Of a DNA stretch of 64,000 nucleotides, positions 11,093 through 23,370 are shown piece after piece. The DNA comes from Effrenium voratum (Eukaryota > Sar > Dinophyceae > Suessiales > Symbiodiniaceae): positions 134,501 to 198,500 of the forward strand of contig CAUJNA010003817.1 in the NCBI GenBank assembly GCA_963377175.1. Reading direction: 5' to 3'. Under the pieces are notes generated by a model. It ran no database searches. It was not told the origin of the DNA and saw nothing but the letters and a program-made list of their open reading frames with translations. How positions within the stretch are numbered: the stretch's first letter is position 1; every line of letters begins with the position of its first letter. A program made the translations under genes and the position numbers.

Positions 11093-12800
11093 CATCGATG
11101 GGTCGACTGCATGGGATCAAGCAGGGTCACACGCACGTGCATGCATGCGCAGGCGGATGACTGCGGCTCCTGCATTTCGATTGGCAAGGCGAGGTTACCG
11201 AGGCCCGATCTGAGTGCAATTTATATAGTTGGATACTCCCCAAGCTGCAAAATCCGAGTCGCATAGCATGCGTGCACGCACATGCATCGCGGTTGAGAGT
11301 AACGATTCGTGACCTTAGGGCCTCAAACACAATCTCATTCCCCGACCTCGCGCTGCCGTGAAGATAGGCTACAAGTTGTGGCAAGTATATACAGCAACTG
11401 CAGTCCACCCATGTGCATCATGGTATATATGCATCCTGCATCTCATGATCATAACCGGGGTAGTCGGCCAGCATGACTTTGTACCACGATTTCATCCGGC
11501 TGGATGAGCGCCGCAATGTCCACTTGCGGCGGCAAACCAAACGTGTAGCCTTGCTGTTCCAACACGCGCCTCAACCTGAGCCTCGGATTGGCGCCAGCAC
11601 CGGTTCATCATGCAGCACCACCGCCGGTTCATCATGAGGCGCCGCCGGATCATCATGCAGCACCCCAGCCAGCTCATCAGACTTGTCAGTGGGCTCGCTG
11701 AACCTGCAGGGTTCAGGAACGATACAAATTTGGTCGTACATATATGCATGCGCGTGTGTGCATCACGAACAATACCAGTTGAGCCGTGGAACGCGAAGTC
11801 TGACCACGGGCGAAGCGATGCTGCATAGTTCGTGGAGGAATCATCATCACCCTTGCATGTGCAGTTTAAATGCGGTGACTTTGCTGCATGCGCACGCTGA
11901 GCACGGCTCGGCACATCCTAGGCAGGCTTGCAGGGCGCAATCCAATTGCTCAAGCACCCAGGAACAAAACACAACCCGACACAGGTGAAATGTTTTGCAC
12001 AAACAAAAAAGTATTGAGCACATGGAAGTTTCGCAGCCCTGCATTACGTTGCGCGTAGTGCCTTGCAGTGGCTGCGCCCGTCATGTCACCATATGCTCCA
12101 ATCGAGAAAATGGTAGCCCAGCGTGCGTTGCGCCAAGCGGGCCATTGGACCTCCATGCATGCTGCCGCATTGGATGTGTCTTCTACATGTGATTCTTATT
12201 CCTGGAGGTGCTGATGCGGGGCCTGCGCAACGCGACATCGTTGAGAAGATCGCAAAAGGAGCAACATGTCCAGCATGCATGCATGCATGTGCAGTTCTGC
12301 AGTTTTGCGTCAGTTTTCAATATTGATTTATACTAATAGCCACAAGCTGAGCAATGCAGCAATGAGCGCTGCTAGAGCGTGCTACGAAGAGTCTTGTACA
12401 AACTAATCGATTAATTGATGTTGGCTAGCTCGTGTTGGCAATTAGTTGCAAATCGCATGAGGAATCTGGTGGAGTTGCCACTACATGGACGTCATCCCTG
12501 GCCTCGTGCCGTGCCGGGAACAACAGCTCTCGGAAATTTCTATCGAGCCTTGGATCTACCCTTGGCTTCTTGGCTTGCTACATTTGTGCGTGGGTCTGCG
12601 CCACGCTTCGCGTGGCACATGTTGAGTGGCTAAGTGAGCATCATGTCACGATGATTATCCTCACATCGTGCACATCATTGAATCATACTGCATGCGTGCC
12701 CGCGCATGCAATTTCTTAATCAAAGTGTCAAGGGCACTGGTCCCAACGATGATGTGGGCTATGCAGAGGCGCCTGTGCAGCTACCACATCGCATTCTGGA
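11093..12800. other. intron-like DNA without a clear gene
   Basis: Contains TGCATG words and a short trinucleotide-like stretch with repeated CCGCCGGTTCATCATG / CGGATCATCATGCAGCACC motifs at 11600-11680. No frame has convincing protein character. Confidence 0.45.
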
Positions 12801-12802
12801 AT

Positions 12803-13140
12803 TTCAGGTTGCTGAATGAGTTTGCAAATCCCTATTGACAACTCTTGGATGACATGTCGGATGAGGTTGCTGCAAATTCTCTCCAATTTCGGGCTGCTTG
12901 CAGTGAACAAGTTTGGCCTCTGGGGATTCACGGGGACGAAGAAGCGATGCAGCTGAACAATGCCCCGTACGATGCGGTGTGGCATTTGGCTAAACTTGGT
13001 ACTATTTTGCCCTGGCTGTCAAGGTTCCTGTTGCGCTCAGTGGAGAGCACCGAGATGCTGACAGCGGAGGCCACATTGTTCCCCATACTGGAGGTGCTTG
13101 TAAACAGCCTCAACCTGGCGACGGAATCTGGGGCAGCAGG
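12803..13140 (+). CDS. exon of an unidentified protein
   Basis: A plus-strand run with globular, helix-rich composition: DDMSDEVAANSLQF, CSEQVWPLGIHGDEEAM, NAPYDAVWHLAKLGTILPW, then LFPILEVLVNSLNLATES. It is about 100 residues with no stop, followed by intron-like sequence. The family is not recognised. It lies in the same orientation as the K/E-rich gene 2.5 kb upstream and could be part of it. Confidence 0.55.
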
Positions 13141-14067
13141 AAAACGGTTTATTTGCGGTTTATTTGCACCGAGCTGCGAGGTGACCAAGCTTGGTTTCGC
13201 CTGTTATTTCGACACAAATCCTGGCGATTGCACGAAATATTTGCTTTAGATGCCAGGCTTGCGCAAGCGAGACGCCACTCAACTATTTGCATTACAACGG
13301 GGCCTGGCTGAACACACTTCGGACAACACGCGATGCGATTCTTGGTGAATTCCCTTTTCCGTTGCGCTTTTCGGACTGAATGAGTTGTTGCATGCGTGCA
13401 GCGCAAGTTAAGGTAAGGTCCAAAAGGCAATTATCTTGCCCAGCTATCCGAGGCCCTTTGGTTGATCTCTACTTTTTTAGTGTGTGGAGAACACTGCACA
13501 CTGCATATTGTCAACCTGACGCTCCTGGGTGTCTCACATGGATCAAGTTTGCGCCCTGGCAAAAACTGGGTTATATTATACTTGTTGATCTCTGTTTGTT
13601 GCAACATTGCAAGCACCTGATCCCATGCAATGTTGCACTGGTGCAAACGCATGCCTCCAGAGCCGTTGACCAGGGAGCTGGGCCATCTATGTGCACGTGC
13701 TTTTGCTGATTTTTCATCTTGGCGGAGATCGATGCGGATTCAGTGTTCTCAGAAGGGGTTCAACTACTATGGCCTCTATAGGGAGGAGTTTGGTGAATTT
13801 TTGAATTGCAATGGATTTAGCACAAGGGTGGTCAGTGAGTGGTTGTTGTGGTGACAAGGCTTGTGCAACGCGACTGGCCGGCGAACCTTGCTTGTTGAAT
13901 GCCAACAACACCATCACGCACTTTGATGATCGGCTTGATCTCTGCAGAGTTGCTTTGAAACATGTCACCATAGCTTGCTTTTAGCGATAAATTTGTGTGC
14001 CCCCTAGTGAGTCGATCCACCTGGCACGCACGTGACGTGCAATTTACAAAGGACTGGCATCAACCGG

Positions 14068-14122
14068 CACTTTCTGAGCGCGCCTCGCGGATTCTGCCGC
14101 TTCGCCAGCTTTCGCGTGGCAG
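14068..14122 (+). CDS. possible short exon
   Basis: Preceded by an AG acceptor near 14050 and reading WHQPALSERASRILPLRQ, hydrophilic and helix-like, with GGGGAGGTGG following. Listed only because it continues the series of plus-strand exons; no family recognised. Confidence 0.25.
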
Positions 14123-14383
14123 GGGAGGTGGCATGGGTACTAAACTTCACCATCAAACAAAGCGGGACCTCTAATGCAACCAGTGAAATTTGGGGGGCCA
14201 CATCTGCATCCAAGTTTTGCTGGAAGTTTGAAGGCTCCAGGCCCCACGCATGCATGCATTATATTGCATATCTGAAACAATCGGTTTCATTGTCTCTTTG
14301 CAGTGACGTTGCTTGCTGGTATGTGTGCACATGCTGAACAACATTTAGCGCTATGCGTGCTATGCGTGCTATGCGTTCCTGAG

Positions 14384-14453
14384 GAGTGTGCGTCAGGCTT
14401 CAGAAATGGAACGGGCTGCTTCCCTCTTGGCCTACTTGGAGCTCAATGGCTAA
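14384..14453 (+). CDS. possible terminal exon, plus strand
   Basis: After a GAG acceptor-like site the frame reads SVRQASEMERAASLLAYLEL, then NG and a TAA at 14451-14453. The helix-like composition and in-frame stop suggest a C-terminus of the plus-strand gene set. It is preceded by three tandem copies of TATGCGTGC. Confidence 0.35.
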
Positions 14454-15012
14454 ACACGCACTTGGCATTGAGTCACGCAGCATGCTGTATGCGCCTGGAA
14501 ACCGAGTGTCAGCGTTGCGAAAGGTTTGCCATATCAGGCGAGGAGATCTTTGCTGGGTGATTACCCCAAAGTGGCATGCGGCTGGGCGGCGTCATTACAT
14601 TGACCGCGCAAGCCCGACAAGGCCTTGTCGCAAGTGCTGCAGCAAACGGTTCTTGCACGACGTTGCTTGGCCAAATCGTGTGATGCGTGCGAGTCCAATG
14701 TTTGAATCACCCTTCCATTGTTGCATCACCTGAGGGAAAAATCCGAGATACACGCACACCTTTGTTGATGAGGACCAATTGTCAGTTTTGAAAGGCGCGA
14801 TCCGGTGATTGACCAAAATGGTGTGTGTGTGTGTGTGCATGTGTGTGCCGCCGGCCAGGCTGGGCGAGACGGAGTGACAACAAGAAATCCCGAGCCAAAG
14901 CTGGCCGTGAAAATGGGATTATGAGGTTTTCACGGGTTTGGCTGGCCACAATGCGCTGGCTGATCCCAAAGCTGATGTTGCAGTGCGAAGTGAGAAGGTG
15001 AAAATGCGTGGT

Positions 15013-16356
15013 TCAACATCGTAGTGCATATGTTTGACCGGTAAAACATCGTCGGGGTAAGTTAAGCTTCGACACAGGGTTTCCAGGGTATATGTAGTCA
15101 TATATAGAAATATATACATATCTACATATGTGCACAAATGCATTATGTCGATCGCTCCAAAAAGCCACAAGTCGAAGGGTATGGGAACCGAGGTTCAAGG
15201 ACTTACTCTCCGGCACGGCCTCCTTCTCGAATTTGTAGACTTGTGCCCTCGCGAAGCCAATCAGCAGCCAGAGTCTCCACATGGCTCCGCGGCTCGGCTT
15301 GGAAGGATCAACTGACCGAATGACCGACTGAGTGACTGCATTTACTGTGGACATTGTGACCTGTGACATACGAGTTTCGTCCAGGTCCTTCTCTGCTTTT
15401 CCCTGGAGCCGTAAATCGAAGAAGTAGGCAAAAGCGATGGAAAGAAACGGCTCGTGGAAATTCTCCGGAATACTCTCCGTCTAACCCATGCCACTTTGTT
15501 CCCAATATGGTTGTCTGAAGCTCCTGGCCCCCCATTCCGCAGCACGATGGCCGTCAGCCATTCCTCAGAGAGCTTGGAGCAGCGAGCTTCCAGATTTCAA
15601 GCTCCTTTCTTGGGCCGGCGCCCACGGGAACTCATCATCAGCCACCACCTTCAGGCAGAGCCCAAGTATTAGCCTTTGTCTTCAATGGACCCTCTCCGTT
15701 TTGGATGATAGAATCAATTGACAACGTGAGGCCAGCCTCAAACCGCCTGCCTATCAGCATCCTCTCTTCATGCTATGCCGCTACGCTTTTTCTGGCGCTT
15801 GAGGCAGCGGCACAGGCTCGCATTGCACGGGCCCAATCAGCCACGGGCACCATGCCTGCACCGACTTCAACTCCCCTGAATCCAACTTCAGGCTGTTCCG
15901 TACGCGAAAGAAACATGAGCACGTCACTGATGCTTTGGATGTCATGATCCCAAAGGCACAAGCCTCATTTTTGTTTGTCACACTTGGAAAATCGGAAGGC
16001 CCCTGCCCCGAAGGCCTTCTCCGGCAATGTCGATGCGCTGCCAGAAGGTCATAAGCTTCGGCCGTGAGCAATAGATGAGCTCGCGCCTCACGAAGTCGGC
16101 AAAAGATGCGCCGAAAAAGCAAAGCCCCGAGTGGCCCATGGACGAAAGGCAACACATTGCCGACGACATGTGCTCTGGCACCACAGCTCATTGACTCGGT
16201 CAGACTCTCGCGATCGATCCGCAGACCCAAGCGCCAAGCAGCTTCGCCATGGCCCGTGCTCGGGGTCCAACCTTGTGCTGAGACGATGCAACTTATACCA
16301 TGTGGCACCCATCCAGCTTCCACTGGGCCTGCGGCGGCTTGATTCGCCTCACGCAA
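15013..16356 (-). CDS. cluster of minus-strand exon-like frames, unidentified
   Basis: Protein-like stretches in several frames: GHSGLCFFGASFADFVRREL (about 15990-16140), SISDVLMFLSRTEQPEVGF (about 15780-15955), ADDEFPWAPAQERSLKSG (about 15560-15650), TTILGTKWHGLDGEYSG (about 15400-15530) and MWRLWLLIGFARAQVYKFEK (about 15200-15290). The last could be a signal-peptide start of a separate gene. Exact junctions were not resolved and no family is recognised. Confidence 0.35.
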
Positions 16357-16532
16357 AACTGAGCCCGGGGCCCCAACCTCTTATCCATGGTGGCATTCAG
16401 TGTACAATCGTTCTGGGTTGCCTTGACCCAGTCATTTTCTGGCCAAAAGATATCTTACCTACGTCCAAAATTAGTTGCTGGGTTTATATGGTTCCTCATG
16501 AATAGCTAATAGCTTCAAACTGTGTACATGTG

Positions 16533-17462
16533 CTATTGGACTTCTTCTTTCCTCGTCTGTGTCGTGCTTGTCTTGCAACTACCAACAAGTCCAACATGAT
16601 TCCCCAGCCTGAGACGGACAAAGAGATACAAAGAGTGTAGAGACGTATGCTTCGCAAGAGCCAAACAAAAGGGGCCCGGACCCTTTGGGTTCCACGTTGG
16701 GAGGGTAGGAGGGTACTCATTTCCTTGCTTGGCCGTGAGCTCACACTGCCGTGCCTCCACCTGCTGGAATCTGGTCTTCATCTCCAAGCTCATGCCATGC
16801 CTTGGGCAGCGGCTCAGTTGACTTCAGTTGACTTCAGTTTACTTCAGAAGCAAAAGCCTGGCTTTTCAAAGGGCCACGACCAGTAGCGCCATGGCTGAAA
16901 ACAAGAGCTCACAATAGCACGACCCTGCCGGCCAAACGCCTCCCTGGCTCACATATCACCTTCACTAAATCGCCAAATCGCCTTCACATCTGCCGGGTTC
17001 CTTGGCCTCCAAACAGCTATGGGAGAAAAGGGCGGGAAAGGGTGCCAGGATCCACCAGGCCAAATGGCTTGCTTCCTCAATATGCTTGCTGCGCCCCAGT
17101 CCCCCCGCTTTTTGTGGTAGAAACAATCTGCTTTTCCAGCCGACTCCCAAACAAATCCGACTCCAAACAAATCCGTCACCGACTAAGCCAAGAGGCTCAT
17201 GGAAGGCATCGTCGTCGTAGGCTTCCCGCCAGGGATGCGACTCGGCCTCCGATACGCTGCACCGAGGCCGTCCATAGAGGCTGCCAAAGACATTTGGCCC
17301 TATATGCATACAGTATGGATCCTGCCCAGAGGAGTTGGCTTCGAACAGGGGACAATGCGAAGATGGCCAGTTGAGAAATCCTTGTGCTATTCTGTGCGAG
17401 TGTGAAGGCAGTAGACGCATTTGCGTCATAGTCAAAACCAGGTTTTTATAAAATCTATCCAA
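16533..17462 (-). CDS. possible minus-strand exons
   Basis: Two stretches stand out: MKTRFQQVEARQCELTAKQG (about 16720-16785) and a longer frame with YCMHIGPNVFGSLYGRP and ESHPWREAYDDDAFHEP (about 17190-17320). No splice pair could be fixed and no family is recognised. A small tandem TTGACTTCAG repeat lies at about 16818-16849. Confidence 0.25.
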
Positions 17463-17779
17463 AAACTATGTCAAAAATCCAACGGTCCATGGATGGGACT
17501 GTCCCCAACTAAACTTCTCTGCCGAATGGGGCAGGCGAATGGGGCAGGCGCGATGGTGGATGCCAGCGATCGGCCCTCCTGGAGACACCAACACGCCCAC
17601 CAAAAGCGCAAAAGCCAGAGTTGGAACGACTAATGTTAAAAGACTGCTGTTGGTTCCACTTTTGCGGGGTACCGGGGTCTGGCTGATTGAGTCATGTTTG
17701 CCCAACCCAAGCGAAATCCTCTCTTCCAGATAGCAGCGCCGGCAGCAAGGTTGTGCAGGCACTGCGTTGGCCTTCTTGG

Positions 17780-17813
<34 letters not shown>

Positions 17814-17815
17814 TT
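17780..17815 (+). repeat. CT microsatellite
   Basis: Pure TCTC run ending in TTTCTCTC; a second TCTC/GCTC run lies at about 18041-18076. Confidence 0.9.
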
Positions 17816-18315
17816 GCATGACTTTATGTCACGGCTCCTTTCGCCGCCTCTCACTTTCTACATGAGAAATGCCGGGTAGTTTTGCACTCTGCTTCTGTCA
17901 CTCACAGATTTATTGGATGATGGCTCCTGACAGATTTTCCCTGCATGCATGTTGCAGTTGGCTTTGGTAAAATCCGCGGCTCTCTGTACAAAGTGCAGAT
18001 TATGGAGCTTCAATGAACCTCTCGCACTAAGCAGTAGACTGTCTCTCTCTCGCTCTCTCTCTCTCTCGCTCTCGAATCACAATTCAAGCCGCCATTTTGA
18101 TTTGTTTTACAATGGGTGTACCCTCCAGAAAGTGGTGGGTGCTCTTGGGTTTCGCACAACAGTCTCAAGAAGGGTACCTTCAAAAAAGCGGCACGCACTT
18201 TTACACCCGTTTCTGGATCAAATCAGTGTGCCCCTCCCAGCCCTCCCCCAAATGATGGCGAATAGACGAATAGCCCTTCACCCTTCGATTCTGCAACCCT
18301 TGTGAGGGGTTCGCT

Positions 18316-20188
18316 TCAAATCCCTACCTTGCGACCAGTCAATGCTTGGCCCACTCCACCCCAGCGCAGATCCTCCATGCGCAAAACCACCACAGCAGCC
18401 TTGTTACCAATGGGCCTGGGTTCAAAGTGAAGCAAAAGCCAAAAGGCTCCGGCGGAGATTTGCGGTTGCCAGGGTGCGGAATCTGTGCCAGTTACCAGTT
18501 TGCCAGGGTGCGGAATGCTCAGCATGGTCTCCTTGAAACAAACCAAATTACCAACCCTTCCGAACCAACCTGAGCTCTGAAGCCCATAGGACTGCAAAAC
18601 TCTGCCACGTTCCCGCAAAGGACACTCGCGTTAGTTGTGAGGCAGTGACTCCCCTGCGCCGCTGGGGTAGTTGCCTCAGAGCGCAGGACGCAGAGACCCA
18701 GTTACACCTCTCGAGTCAAATCTCGGACAGTTCCGTGTCCTGACAAAACTGATGGATTCCAAATCCAAAAACCAAACTGAAAACAATGGAATCCGAACTC
18801 ACCAGGACGCCCCGGCTCTTGCAACTGAGGCTTCACACCTCCCAACGCCAGTGCATCCAAAGCCTTCATGAATGCACCATACTGGAACAGCCGTCCAATT
18901 CTTGGAGTTTGCATATGGGTTTGTCTTAAAATAGGGAAGCCTACTTCGCACAAAGGTCCTCCAAGTCAGCTGGCCAGCCACCCCGTCATGGCAATTCCTC
19001 CTTTTCCCAGCCAAAAAAAAATGGCTCCAAGTGTGAGAGCTCGGGCTCCAGCTGGCAGAGAAGACCGTGGCAGACATCAAGCCCATCCTGGTAGATCGGT
19101 GCTCCTCACGCACATTTGGCGGGTCAGAACCAGCGGAGATACTGCGCGACTGACCTGCACCGCCAGTCGCGCAGTGGCAGTCAAGGGCCCCCTCCTTTGA
19201 AGGAATATAGATGTAAAGTAGCAGGAATCTTATTCGACGAAACCTGCATTGCTAATTTCTTAAGCGCTCTCCTTAGTAGCCACAGTTGAGGAGGGCAGTG
19301 GGTTGCTTCAATCTCTTTTGCAATTCGCCTTTTCCGTCTGGAGGCTGGATGTGGTCGTGTCTTGGGGGAGCTCTTTTTGCCGGTTGTCTCGTTGAATTGG
19401 TTGTCTAGAGTCCCTTTTGTCGAGCGGAAGACCGTCCTCTCAAGAGGAAATCCTCGCTGTTCGTGGGAAATCCAGCATTTGTCCGACTCGGCAGTCTAGA
19501 AGAAAGTCCAGAAATGCCTGATTTTTTGCTCACCCGTAGAGTGCGTTGACCATGGCACATGGTCAGGGTTGCCGAAAAACCCAAGGCGTGTCTCCCGATT
19601 CGTGCCGAAAACGTGGCCAGCGCTGTCCTCCAGAAAGCCCTCGGCTCGCTTCTCATGGGACCGCAACCTTGGAACCGTTGGCCGGGGCCGGGTTCATTTC
19701 CAGGGGTTTTGGGAAATCCACTCACCTTTGGGCTGAAGTCACCCGAGGGGTCCAAAATGGAACCCCGGTGAAACTGTACCCCTCCCCGAACTATTGAAAT
19801 TTCGGGGGTCACCCGGTCTCTGCCTGCTGCTTGTGGAACTCTGGTCAATGTTCCACTCTCTGGGGCGTTGGGTATGAATTCTGATTGGGGACCCTGTAAA
19901 AAGCAGACGCATGTCCACCAACTGCTTTTGAGGGTGCTGCATTGTCCACGGTCCACTTACATAGAACCCACCGGAGGGTCTCTTTTGCAAAACAGTATCC
20001 CCCACTTCAGTAAGTTGCATGGCTACGTGCACAGAGTGGCCATACGAGTTGGCCATTCCGTTTGCGCTGGCTTCCTTCAGTGCTTTTGCTTCAAGCGCTT
20101 CTGCTCCGCAGGTCGTTGAGAAAAAATTGGCAAGCCAAAGGCCCCCCGCCAAACCAAAAAAACTGGGGACGCTCCCTGAAACCCTCAT
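18316..20188 (-). CDS. scattered minus-strand exon-like frames
   Basis: Candidate exons: GNKAAVVVLRMEDLRWGGVG (about 18320-18410), RIGRLFQYGAFMKALDALA (about 18810-18900) and EALEAKALKEASANGMANSY (about 19990-20105). On the opposite strand, 19562-19680 reads VRVAEKPKACLPIRAENVAS, equally protein-like, so the strand there is undecided. No family is recognised. Confidence 0.3.
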
Positions 20189-20199
20189 CCTTCAGCGGG

Positions 20200-20950
20200 T
20201 TGCCAGCTTGTGACTTCTCGTGAATAGCTCTACCTTATTTCGAACCCAAATGTTCGGCACCCATCGAACCGAGGTCCGGGCAACGTTGCAACAATGTGCT
20301 TAGAGGTCAACCGAATTTCCAGGGCAAACCTGGTCAATCGAACCAAGACGTGCAACGTGTTTCATATGAACCCCTCTAAATGTTGAAACACCAAACACCT
20401 TCAAACCCCGGCTGAGCGGCCGACATCAGTGAGAGCTTGTTGGCGCGCAAAAAGTCTTGCGTGATCCGCCTCAGCTGCGCCCCAAGCCATCAAGCGCCCA
20501 ACATGCCTTTATATAGGCGCTTCGACTGGGCCACTAGTCATGTTGCTAGAATAAAACGTCAATGGCTTGCGGGTGCAATAAGTAGGGAATGTGAATGAAC
20601 TTGGGGATTCCCTTAAAGGAAACCATAGGATGGATGGTCTTTTCTGGGGGTCATTCAATTTCTCATTCCCTGCCTAATCACCAGCAAGATGGGTTTTGGG
20701 CGCTCGCATTCACTTCGACTTGAGGCCCACGCGCATCGAAGTACGACCCAGCGCCCCGCTTATTTGGTCCTGACAACTACCTCCTTTTCTCCGTGCAAAA
20801 CCCCGACTGACCCAACTAACCCAACCAGAATTGCCTTAAAGCGCCCCTGCTTCCTTCCAGTGGGTGCCAGCAGAAGATACAGTAGGAGACCTTGTCGAGA
20901 TGTCCTTTCATTTGCTTCAGGTGATGTGTATGTTCTCAGCTTGAAAGGGT
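20200..20950. other. no supportable gene
   Basis: Neither strand shows an extended protein-like frame or a recognisable repeat. Confidence 0.5.
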
Positions 20951-20959
20951 CCGGAAGGT

Positions 20960-23370
20960 TTATTCTCTAGGTTTGCTCCAGGGTTTGGTCTTAGGGCTAT
21001 ATACGGGTTGCTGTTTTGGTTTTTGGGTTGGGGCGGTTTGGGAATCATTGAATCTCGCCTGGGTGCGTCTCAATGCAGCTTGAAGCGGAGGTGCAGGCGC
21101 CGCCAACAAACCCCTGGAGTACGTAGCCTTTCCTGCCGATTTATGCAATTCAGATGGCACTCCATGGATTGACTTGACCAACATCGGAGAATATTTTGCC
21201 AAACATCCTAGAGCTCTGTGAGATCCATTCGTGCCGATTCGGCCACCATGTTGAAAAGAGTGAAGATTGCTTGCTTGATCTTAACAAACTGGGGGTCAGA
21301 GCGAATTTCGCCAGATTCCCACACCCCGGGCACTCCTACCGCTTCTTTGTTGGCCACGGGATCGCTCCACAGAAGGGCAACGAAGAGGCGGTTGACTGGG
21401 CAAGAGGAGGCAGAATTCTGTTAGATAGCTTCCACTACCCCCAAACCACCAGAGGGAAAAGGGGCGGTATATGCCTTTGTATAGTAGCTGGATAGCGGCG
21501 TTATATCCCATTCAACCTCTGGGGTGCAGTGCTTTGGGGGTGCCGGAAACCATCAAGTGAGCAAAAGTTCTCTACAGACTCTATGGAGGAACTTCAAAGG
21601 CTGCACAATGCCACTTTTGACACCGGAAATGCAACTCAACAAATCGGCTACCCCTGATAACTCCAAGCAAGCAGCTGCGTTAAATGCAACAGCTTGAAAG
21701 GGGCCACCTCTGTTTGCCATATCGAGAAATTGTGTCAACCCATCAACCCTTGGTAGTTCTCAAACACATGAGCACCTTTTCGGACCCCTTGATATACGGC
21801 TCTACATATTGCCACAAATTTTTGGGGACCCTATTTGGGACAACCTCTGCAGAAACCAGATATCACAGGGCCGCGGCGTAGGTGCTTCTTGCTGTCTGCT
21901 TTGGAGTCATAGGTGATTTCAACATCCTGCTGGCCGCTCTGGCCGGAAGATTGCCGAACAGCGGGCAGTCATTTCCTCGTTTGGGGTAGATTCTCGATAT
22001 GGCTGGGGTCAAAACCAATGGGATCCCATTTTGCGGTTTTCGGTGCACAACCCAGTCTATTTTGGTGGGGATTGTTGGATTTTGACCCACAGCCATATTG
22101 TGCCCCGTGATTTGAGTCACAATGAAAAAAAACTTTTTATCGGGTCGACCCCAGACAAGGTCAAGACTCTAAGGGATATCTGCACCAATTTGCTGGTTGG
22201 AAGTGTACCTTGTACCCACGCAACTGTTGATCGTTCCGGATTGTCCATCAGTCCAGTTTCTCGATCTCCCAAAGTTCCAAGTCGAAGCTTGAGGAACTTT
22301 AGTCTGGACTTGATGGTGAACATCAGATATGTATATATCTATACACACACATAGTGGGAATTGTGTACATCAATAATGTTTGAGGATGTTCTGACCATGA
22401 AATGTCATAGCCACATGATTTACCTCGCTACCTTGTGCTTCGCGCAAATGTGCTCTCCATACTCTGACCGGAGCACGGCCTTCTCCAATTCCGGGCAGCC
22501 AGCAATGTGGACGACCACCTGCCGGCAGCAAAAGCAAGGTCACTCACTGCGCTGCACTGCTCAAATGGTCTCTTGACTGACAAGTCTGAGACATGTGCCT
22601 TATAATCGGGGACCCTAACATGATGGCTTCCCCAGCGGATTCCTTGAAAAACGACCCGAGTACACTGATATGGCCACAATGCTAGTCAGACAGCTTGACA
22701 CCCGCACGTCGAGCGAGCGAATGGGCATGGCCTCCTCGTCGAAGCCAGCGAAGCGGGCAATTGCCTTCTGGCATTTGCCAACCTGCAGTTTGATCGTGAA
22801 CTGGGCGTGCCTCAAAATTAAAGAGCTAAAACTACGCGGGTTTAGCCATTACTTCCATTTACCAAGGTGCCATTTGGGTACATTTTATTGAGCCACAGCC
22901 AAATTGTGTTCCGGCTTATGATTCATGGGGTTCAGTACAAGGCGCAAAATGCAAGGCTTGTGGACAAAAAGTGGCGCAGCTTCGACCGCACGGCAAGCAT
23001 CTCAGGCATGCAACATGGCGGAATCAGCTTGCATGATCAGATCTGTCACTGACTGGAATGTATCGGAGCCAGTGCTTGGCCAAATCGCACCCCCAGTGAA
23101 CATAAAAAAAATACTAAAATAGGTTCCAAAATGGCTGGTGTACCTACCTCGGCCCCTCGCGCGCTCCGTGAGCTTCCCCGGGGTGCCTTTGAAGACCTGA
23201 CCGATGCTGACCGAGGTGGCCAAAGTGGAGTTGACCCACTGGGCCACTGGCAGAAGAGAACGAAACAACACGGGGCTTAGAGGACCAGTTTTGCAAGCAA
23301 CCATACCACTGGACGCAAGGTGAGGCTGCAATACTTTCGCCAGATTGGATGCGTCATTTGATTCCATGGA
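20960..23370 (-). CDS. multi-exon gene with two introner-bearing introns, unidentified
   Basis: Exon-like segments in minus order: NDASNLAKVLQPHLASSG ... KLTERARGRG (23370-23148), DLIMQADSAMLHA (from 23042), FTIKLQVGKCQKAIARFAG (about 22810-22640), VVVHIAGCPELEKAVLRSEY (about 22525-22430), TIKSRLKFLKLRLGTLGD ... LTLSG (about 22330-22150), DVEITYDSKADSKKHLRRG (21926-21845), FQAVAFNAAACLELSGVADL (about 21740-21574), RLFVALLWSDPVANKEAVG ... LFNMVAESARMDLTEL (about 21420-21209) and KYSPMLVKSIHGVPSELH (21200-20960). Two junctions are phase-compatible: 23148/23042 and 22150/21926. That all belong to one gene is inference; no family is recognised. Confidence 0.5.
21998..22098. mobile_element. introner-like element, copy B
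   Basis: Runs from ATATGGCTGGGGTCAAAACC to TTTTGACCCACAGCCATAT, its near-perfect inverse. It sits inside an inferred 223-bp intron (21927-22149) with a GTCGAC donor and a CAG|GATG acceptor, both phase 0. It lacks the CGTACCCCC block found in copies A, G and H. Confidence 0.8.
22845..22912. mobile_element. partial element of second inverted-repeat family
   Basis: TTCCATTTACCAAGGTGCC, then GGGTACATTTTATTGAGCC and ACAGCCAAAT: the same word order as 54255-54312 and 53930-54000 and, inverted, as 51515-51619. Confidence 0.55.
23043..23147 (-). mobile_element. 105-bp intron made almost entirely of an introner, copy J
   Basis: Read minus, the upstream exon ends CGAG| and the intron opens GTAGGTACACCAGCC, the splice-donor-like core of the element family. 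It continues through TATTTTAGTA and the GGGGGTGCGATTTGG block and ends at CAGTGACAG|AT. Donor and acceptor are both phase 1, giving RGRD-LIMQADSAM across the junction. The element proper spans 23076-23147; the outer half beyond the donor core is missing. Confidence 0.75.

Larger units (their letters stand above)
7340..14740. other. domain saturated with TGCATG / GCATGC words
   Basis: Runs such as ATGCATGCATGCA recur between exon-like segments, for example near 7365, 7455, 7560, 8720, 9345, 9510, 11140, 11265, 11745, 12275, 12690 and 14245. They are nearly absent elsewhere in the window. The words sit in introns rather than in the exon-like frames. Confidence 0.75.

Noticed and set aside
20689..21495. 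Plus-strand frames of 93-99 codons
   Set aside because: The opposite strand reads better (KYSPMLVKSIHGVPSELH; RLFVALLWSDPVANKEAVG) and agrees with neighbouring minus exons.
21550..21740. ARM/HEAT repeat assignment for the FNAAACLELSGVADL exon
   Set aside because: Alanine/leucine-rich helices are suggestive but repeat spacing could not be established from one exon.
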